Shown: piece by piece, positions 59,166-64,000 of the stretch
Layout: each line of letters begins with the position of its first letter
Numbering within the stretch: the first letter of the stretch is position 1
Source of the DNA: Chitinophagales bacterium
Lineage (GTDB): Bacteria > Bacteroidota > Bacteroidia > Chitinophagales > Chitinophagaceae
NCBI GenBank assembly: GCA_017303415.1
Contig: JAFLBJ010000001.1
Coordinates: 682,001 to 746,000 of the forward strand
Reading direction: 5' to 3'
DNA length: 64,000 nucleotides
Translations under genes and position numbers: made by a program
Notes under the pieces: model-generated
Seen by the model: the letters and a program-made list of their open reading frames with translations, nothing else
Databases searched by the model: none
Told to the model about the DNA's origin: nothing

Positions 59166-60287
59166 TCATTTTACACGACGGCCTTTCCAGGAATAACGAC
59201 CAAACTGACCCAGCCATCCCGCTATAAGAGTGTACAGAATATGAAGAGGCTGTAAAATGGGGAAGTAACCCATTAAGTTGCTATCCTGATAAAAACGGGC
59301 CACAGAAGAAACAAAGGGAAGCTCAATCAGGGTTTTTAAGATCAATAAAACACAGGCCATCCAAAAAGCCGATTGCTGGAAAAAAGAAAGGAAGAATAGG
59401 ACAGGAATGACCAGATTGAAAAGATATACCGCCAATAACACAAGGAAAAGAGATGCCTGTTTGTAATAGGTGGCTTTACTCGCCCAACGGATACGTTGAT
59501 GTATAAATTCAGTCCAGCTATAGGCGGGCTGCGTAACCACCACGGCTTCTTTGGCCAAAAGATAATGCGCCGAACCAGGGAAAGCCTGTTGGATCTTCTG
59601 CATCAGGAGCATGTCATCACCCGATGCAATATGATCGATGCCGCTAAACCCCTGCACAGTTTGAAAAGCGGTTTTTTTATAAGCAAGATTGGCACCATTG
59701 CACATATGCATAAAACGTCCATGTACGGCTCCGGCGGTGATCCCTTGCAGGGTTATGAAATCAAGCGCCTGAAAAATTTGTAATAGAGAATGATCATGCG
59801 CCATGCGCACCGGGGCCACCACCATTTGCGGGTTTCGGTCGGCAATAAAACGGGAGAGGGTACTCAGCCATTGAGGGCCGGGGACACAATCCGCATCGGT
59901 GGTAAGGATCCATTCATACCGGCCTTGGGCTATGCCTTCGTTCAGGGCCCTTTTTTTATAGGAATTATGGTCTTTTCCAGTAAGCCGGATCAATTTCACC
60001 TGATCATATCGCGCCACTACCTGCGCGGTATGATCCGTAGAATCGTCATCCACTACAATGACCTCCCACAAAGAAGGGTCAAGATCCTGTTTACGCAAAG
60101 CATCTAGTAGTAACCCTATGCGCGTCTCTTCGTTTCGTGCCGGAATGATGATAGAAAAGCGGATATCGGCAGTCGGGGGATGATCATTTTTATAAACAGG
60201 TACCGCTCTCCACCTGGAATGCAGAAAGAGGATCAGTCCTGCATAAACAAGAAACAATAAGGAGGCACCTATAAAGAGAACGACCAT
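59166..60287 (-). CDS. Glycosyltransferase family 2, membrane-associated
   Basis: 373 residues. One N-terminal TM helix, a GT-A domain (IIPARNEETRIGLLLDAL, VVDDDSTDHT, TTDADCVPGPQWL with the DAD metal site, QRIRWASK) and three C-terminal TM helices (about 285-350). The QxxRW motif (QRIRW) is typical of processive or membrane GT2 enzymes. It is downstream of a predicted hydrolase gene by 24 bases and upstream of the ABC permease. Product unknown. Confidence 0.88.
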   Translation of the reverse strand: MVVLFIGASLLFLVYAGLILFLHSRWRAVPVYKNDHPPTADIRFSIIIPARNEETRIGLLLDALRKQDLDPSLWEVIVVDDDSTDHTAQVVARYDQVKLIRLTGKDHNSYKKRALNEGIAQGRYEWILTTDADCVPGPQWLSTLSRFIADRNPQMVVAPVRMAHDHSLLQIFQALDFITLQGITAGAVHGRFMHMCNGANLAYKKTAFQTVQGFSGIDHIASGDDMLLMQKIQQAFPGSAHYLLAKEAVVVTQPAYSWTEFIHQRIRWASKATYYKQASLFLVLLAVYLFNLVIPVLFFLSFFQQSAFWMACVLLILKTLIELPFVSSVARFYQDSNLMGYFPILQPLHILYTLIAGWLGQFGRYSWKGRRVK

Positions 60288-60311
60288 ACTGGCAAATCTA
60301 CTCCATAGCCT

Positions 60312-61127
60312 TTAGGGTAACAAAAGAGGCAGAAGTGCGGAGATGTGTTTTTCGTGCAAGACCTGATGTCCGGATTCGATGATATGCAAGGAGCAGGTAG
60401 GTCCAACTGCTTCCTGAAACCGATAGCCACGGTGAGGAAGAATGATACGGTCATGCCGGCCATAGATAAGAGTAACCGGGATGGGTTCTTTTTTTACCTG
60501 CACCGCTATTCGTTTCAGATCGGGTTTGATCTTTCGCAATGTGGTCCACCGGCGATACAGATCGATCCGTACCTGCGGATTGCCAATGTAGTAGTTTACA
60601 AATTTGTAAATACTCGAATTGATCAGTTTGAACCTGTTAAGTCCCCGAAGAAAATAGAGAAAGATACCCGGATGCCGCATGGTGAATTGAAAAAGACGGT
60701 TGCCGGGTATGGTTTGGGTAGAAAGCCAATACCAGAAATTCACTTTCAAGCCATCCGGCGCCAATAAAATGATCTTGTTAATCTTGTTTGGATGATCCTG
60801 GTAATACTGAAGAACCACCCGCCCACCAAGGCTATATCCCATCAGGGAGAGGTTATTCCCCGGCTTGTATCCACATGCATTTAATACCAATTCAATGACC
60901 TGGTTCCAACCTGGGAGGTCAAGATCTGCTTCCTGCCAATCCGTTTCCCCATGAAAAGGAAGATCAATGGCCAGGATCCTGAAATGATCACCCAGGTATT
61001 TTTCCAAAAAAGCAAAGGAACCTGCATTTTCTCCATACCCGTGAAAACAAAGCAGGAAATGATTCCCTTGTCCCCCAAGCTGGTAGGCGATTTTAGACTG
61101 GTTATATGCAACAATTCCCGAAACCAT
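60312..61127 (-). CDS. Alpha/beta hydrolase
   Basis: 271 residues. Oxyanion region LCFHGYGENAGSF, nucleophile serine in GYSLGGRV, and catalytic His in ESGHQVLHEK near the C-terminus; the acid is the Asp in YGRHDRI. No signal peptide, so cytosolic. Nothing identifies the substrate; the nearest well-known relatives are 2-hydroxy-6-oxo-type or MenH-like hydrolases. It is divergent from the MarR regulator, whose operator is close enough to affect both. Confidence 0.88.
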   Translation of the reverse strand: MVSGIVAYNQSKIAYQLGGQGNHFLLCFHGYGENAGSFAFLEKYLGDHFRILAIDLPFHGETDWQEADLDLPGWNQVIELVLNACGYKPGNNLSLMGYSLGGRVVLQYYQDHPNKINKIILLAPDGLKVNFWYWLSTQTIPGNRLFQFTMRHPGIFLYFLRGLNRFKLINSSIYKFVNYYIGNPQVRIDLYRRWTTLRKIKPDLKRIAVQVKKEPIPVTLIYGRHDRIILPHRGYRFQEAVGPTCSLHIIESGHQVLHEKHISALLPLLLP

Positions 61128-61149
61128 GCCTACAAACGAAGGAAAAAAT

Positions 61150-61179
61150 TTTGAAAACCGGATAGAAATATTAACTTTG
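61150..61179 (+). promoter_or_regulatory. Bacteroidota-type promoter of the marR-acyl-CoA dehydrogenase operon
   Basis: TTTG (61150-61153), an 18-base spacer and TAACTTTG (61172-61179), an exact match to TAnnTTTG. It overlaps the end of the intergenic region shared with the hydrolase gene. Confidence 0.7.
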
Positions 61180-61182
61180 AAT

Positions 61183-61200
61183 TAGTTGCACAAACAACTA
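61183..61200. promoter_or_regulatory. MarR-type operator next to its own start codon
   Basis: TAGTTG (61183-61188), spacer CACAAA, CAACTA (61195-61200): a perfect 6-bp inverted repeat located just after the -7 element and one base before the ATG at 61202. This placement fits autorepression by the MarR protein encoded here. Confidence 0.65.
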
Positions 61201-61201
61201 T

Positions 61202-61642
61202 ATGCCAAACAACCAATTTAAAAAAGGAGAGCTTTACAGTTTTATCACGGGTAAAGCCTCTACTGCAATAGCCCGGCGGTTACAGAAGAAGTTCAATGGA
61301 TCGGACCTGAACTTAACGATTGAGCAATGGAGTGTTTTATACCATTTGTGGAAGCAGGATGGGATCAGTCAGCAAGAGTTGTGCAATGCCACCTATCGGG
61401 ACAAGCCCAGTATTACCCGGCTGGTTGACAATCTTGAAAAGTTAAACCTGGTCAAACGTGTGCCTTCGGCGCATGACCGGCGTATCAACCTGATCTATTT
61501 GACCAAACAGGCGCAGAAATTGCAGGAACAGACCATGGAGTTGGCGGAGGAGACCTTGAATGAAGCGTTGGTCACTGTGCCTGCCGATAAGATCGAAGTG
61601 TGTAAAGAGGTTTTGCAGATCGTGTATGACAATTTGAAATAA
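61202..61642 (+). CDS. MarR family transcriptional regulator
   Basis: 146 residues. The winged helix is TIEQWSVLYHLWKQDGISQQELCNATYRDKPSITRLVDNLEK with wing LVKRVPSAHDRRINLIYLT (D-x-R motif). A helical C-terminal end mediates dimerisation. It is 30 bases before the acyl-CoA dehydrogenase gene, so it probably controls that gene and itself through the TAGTTG/CAACTA operator. Confidence 0.93.
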   Translation: MPNNQFKKGELYSFITGKASTAIARRLQKKFNGSDLNLTIEQWSVLYHLWKQDGISQQELCNATYRDKPSITRLVDNLEKLNLVKRVPSAHDRRINLIYLTKQAQKLQEQTMELAEETLNEALVTVPADKIEVCKEVLQIVYDNLK

Positions 61643-61672
61643 TTCATTTTTTAAACGCATAACATTTAGTCT

Positions 61673-63466
61673 ATGGCAACAGAAACAACAACGGTACAGG
61701 TACCCAAAGGCGCCGAATGGCTGATCAAACCATCCTCGTCTGCCGATACTTTTATTCCGGAGGAGTTTACCGAGGAGCAGAAGATGATTCGTGACATGTG
61801 TAATCAGTTCCTGGACATGGAAGTGATGCCCAACCTGGACCGCATTGACAGCCTGGAACCAGGTCTCATGCGTTCGCTGGTACAAAAGGCGGGTGAACAG
61901 GGATTGTTGTCGGTTTCCTTTCCGGAGGAATATGGCGGTTTGGGAAAGGACTTTATCACGTCCACCATTGTCAATGACTATTTGGGCGCGGGCCATTCAT
62001 TTTCCGTAGCCATTGCCGCACATACGGGTATTGGCACTTTGCCTATTTTGTATTTTGGAACGGAGGAGCAAAAGAAAAAATATATCCCTAAACTGATCAA
62101 TGGGGAATGGGCCGGGGCGTATGGACTGACTGAACCCAATAGCGGATCGGATGCCTTGGGGGCTAAGACCAGTGCCAAACTGAGTGCAGATGGTAAACAC
62201 TATGTTTTGAACGGGCAGAAATGCTGGATCACGAATGGAGGTTTTGCCGATGTATTCACCGTTTTTGCCAAAATAGATGGAGACAAATTCACCGGCTTTA
62301 TAGTGGAAAAAGGAACACCCGGATTTACACAGGGACCGGAGGAGCATAAGATGGGTATCAAAGGATCATCCACGGTTCAGTTGTATTTCCAGGATTGCCA
62401 GGTACCTGTTGAGAATGTACTGGGTGAGATTGGCAAAGGGCATAAGATCGCGTTTAACATTCTGAACATTGGCCGGTTGAAGCTTTGTGCGGCTGCACTG
62501 GGCGGCGCCAAAAGAGCGTTGACTGAAACAGTTAATTATGCCATTACGCGTGAGCAGTTCAAACAACCGATTTCCAATTTTGGCGCCATCAAACATAAGC
62601 TTGCTGAAATGGCGATCCGGATCTTCACCTGTGAAAGCGCCCTATATCGCACGGCCGATCTGATTGATAGAAAGGAACATGAATTATTGGCGGCCGGTCA
62701 ATCGTTTAGCGAAGCTTTATTGGGTGGGGCAGAGGAATATGCCATTGAATGTGCCATGCTGAAAGTGAATGGTTCTGAAGTATTGGATTATGTGGTGGAT
62801 GAGGGCGTGCAGGTGCATGGTGGTAACGGATTTAGCGCGGAGTATAATATTTCGCGGGCTTATCGCGACAGCCGGATCAACCGGATATATGAAGGGACCA
62901 ATGAGATCAACCGCTTGTTGACCCTGGATATGACTTTGAAACGTGCCATGCAGGGCCGCCTCGATCTGATGGGACCAGCCATGTCGATTCAGAAAGAGCT
63001 GATGAGCATTCCTGATTTTGGTTCTGGCGAAGAAGAAGCTTTTGCCGCCGAAAAGAAACTCATTGCCAACCTGAAAAAAGCAATTCTGATGACGGCGGGT
63101 GCAGCGGTACAGAAACTGATGATGAAGATCGAAAGTGAGCAGGAGATTCTGATGTCGATCGCTGATATGGCCATTGAGACCTATAATGCGGAGAGCGTAC
63201 TGTTGCGTGTAATGAAGCTGGTGGAAAGAGATGGGGAGCAAGCGCATCAATTGAACCTGGATATCATGCGGACCTATTTGTTTGATGCGGCAGATAAGGT
63301 CAATAAATCAGGGAAAGATGCCATCAATGGTTTTGCCGAAGGCGATGAATTGCGAATGATCCTGATGGGATTGAAGCGGTTTACCAAGGCAGAGCCTTTT
63401 AATACCAAAGCAGCACGCAGACGAATAGCGGATAAGATGATCGAAGAGAAGAGGTATTGTTTTTAA
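61673..63466 (+). CDS. Acyl-CoA dehydrogenase (long form, ~597 residues)
   Basis: 597 residues, longer than classical FadE-like ACADs, with an extra ~170-residue C-terminal helical domain as in the VLCAD-type. N-terminal helices, then AYGLTEPNSGSDALGAKTSA (FAD/substrate), WITNGGFADVFTVFA, the C-terminal helical bundle with the catalytic Glu in IYEGTNEINR, and FQLHGGNGFS-like VQVHGGNGFS. It catalyses the first step of fatty acid beta-oxidation using FAD. It is preceded by a MarR regulator. Confidence 0.93.
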   Translation: MATETTTVQVPKGAEWLIKPSSSADTFIPEEFTEEQKMIRDMCNQFLDMEVMPNLDRIDSLEPGLMRSLVQKAGEQGLLSVSFPEEYGGLGKDFITSTIVNDYLGAGHSFSVAIAAHTGIGTLPILYFGTEEQKKKYIPKLINGEWAGAYGLTEPNSGSDALGAKTSAKLSADGKHYVLNGQKCWITNGGFADVFTVFAKIDGDKFTGFIVEKGTPGFTQGPEEHKMGIKGSSTVQLYFQDCQVPVENVLGEIGKGHKIAFNILNIGRLKLCAAALGGAKRALTETVNYAITREQFKQPISNFGAIKHKLAEMAIRIFTCESALYRTADLIDRKEHELLAAGQSFSEALLGGAEEYAIECAMLKVNGSEVLDYVVDEGVQVHGGNGFSAEYNISRAYRDSRINRIYEGTNEINRLLTLDMTLKRAMQGRLDLMGPAMSIQKELMSIPDFGSGEEEAFAAEKKLIANLKKAILMTAGAAVQKLMMKIESEQEILMSIADMAIETYNAESVLLRVMKLVERDGEQAHQLNLDIMRTYLFDAADKVNKSGKDAINGFAEGDELRMILMGLKRFTKAEPFNTKAARRRIADKMIEEKRYCF

Positions 63467-63471
63467 TTGAT

Positions 63472-63954
63472 TCAATTATATCTCCAATACTCGGCTGTCT
63501 CCTTTTTGGGGGCAGCCTTTTTTATGCCGTTACGGTCTTCTGAAAAAATTTCGGAAAGTTCCCGGCGGGTCGTATGAACCTCTTCCAGTTTTCGTATCCG
63601 CTTGTTTTCAGTTACAAGACCTATAGCGAGAATGGTATTGTAAAGAATGGATACGATAAAATACAGCATAAAGGTATCTTCTGTGGCCTTTACCTGGAGT
63701 AAATAGTGAATGATATAGATAATTGTAAAGCAGGAATAAGCAAGGAGAATGGCCGATGCCAGGATTGCCTTTCCATACGCCTTTTGATAGGTAGTGGCGA
63801 TCTTAATACGATGTATGAAGAAGGTAGAACTAAAGAAAAGTACCAGGGCCAGTCCGGGTGCCATGGAAACAGCGATCGTATCCACGGTAAGTTTCTGCAT
63901 ATATAACAAAACACCCACCTCAAACATTATATAAAGCAGGGTTAGCCTTTTCAT
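63472..63954 (-). CDS. Four-TM hypothetical membrane protein, N-terminus may lie beyond window
   Basis: 160 residues from the ATG at 63954. Four hydrophobic segments (about 8-25, 30-50, 62-85, 95-115) and a charged C-terminal tail (RKLEEVHTTRRELSEIFSEDR) are visible. Upstream, the same frame stays open to the window edge (residues LLLFAKSANQSKW read before the Met), so the true start may be further out. No named domain is recognised. Its stop is six bases after the dehydrogenase stop; convergent. Confidence 0.6.
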   Translation of the reverse strand: MKRLTLLYIMFEVGVLLYMQKLTVDTIAVSMAPGLALVLFFSSTFFIHRIKIATTYQKAYGKAILASAILLAYSCFTIIYIIHYLLQVKATEDTFMLYFIVSILYNTILAIGLVTENKRIRKLEEVHTTRRELSEIFSEDRNGIKKAAPKKETAEYWRYN

Positions 63955-64000
63955 CCATTTGCTCTGATTGGCTGATTTTGCAAAAAGGAGCAGGAAGGTC

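Overview
The window is a stretch of a Bacteroidota chromosome, most like a Chitinophagaceae-type aerobe. The evidence is: an alternative complex III operon joined to an aa3-type oxidase; a fused CcoNO cbb3 oxidase with a monoheme CcoP; Bacteroidota-type families (DUF6089, DUF6787, DUF5522, DUF481, GH3-like, ThiL, PnuC); -7 elements matching TAnnTTTG; few Shine-Dalgarno sites; and many ATGA stop/start overlaps. I see no insertion sequence, prophage, CRISPR array or rRNA. The only tRNA-like feature is an odd 164-nt element near 56.6 kb.

Layout. 1-6 kb: a truncated DUF1080 gene, an omega-amidase/nagA pair, and a minus-strand operon IMPase-thiL-S41 lipoprotein peptidase. 5.8-6.1 kb is a large imperfect palindrome that holds two mirror-image promoters. 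6.1-9.4 kb: glycosyltransferase, GH3-like enzyme, peptidoglycan glycosyltransferase. 9.4-12.2 kb (minus): HxlR regulator, M23 peptidase, PnuC, Tag glycosylase and NadR-like kinase, so nicotinamide riboside uptake and phosphorylation with a DNA-repair gene between them. 12.3-14.6 kb: a DJ-1/alpha-beta-hydrolase fusion and a DUF481 porin-like protein. 14.6-24.5 kb: housekeeping and envelope genes, a Fic protein behind a duplicated operator/promoter, an ECF sigma pair, UvrD helicase and a possible class I terpenoid-synthase-like orphan. 24.8-26.8 kb: a membrane protein/histidine kinase/response regulator operon. 26.8-29.5 kb: small envelope proteins, an HTH protein and PurN.

29.7-55 kb is the centre of the window: a respiratory supercluster, all on the plus strand except one small gene. 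ActABCDEF (quinol to cytochrome c / cupredoxin) is followed by CoxB, CoxA, heme O synthase, two subunit III paralogues and subunit IV. A strong terminator follows, then SCO and a DUF420 protein. A second block holds CcoI, CcoS, CcoNO, CcoQ, CcoP, CcoG, CcoH and a TauE/SafE-like protein. One locus therefore encodes a low-affinity branch (ACIII-aa3) and a high-affinity branch (cbb3) with copper and heme assembly factors. Heme A synthase (CtaA) is not in the window.

55-64 kb: an alkyltransferase-like protein, DUF5522, TrmB, the tRNA-like element, an Lrp regulator, a small secreted protein, an orphan Opp-type permease, a glycosyltransferase, a hydrolase, a MarR regulator with a clear operator, and an acyl-CoA dehydrogenase.

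The less ordinary signals are degenerate hairpin repeats, at least two of which are translated inside genes; the 164-nt tRNA-like cloverleaf with a 91-nt variable region; the duplicated Fic promoter/operator; and the mirror-image divergent promoter.
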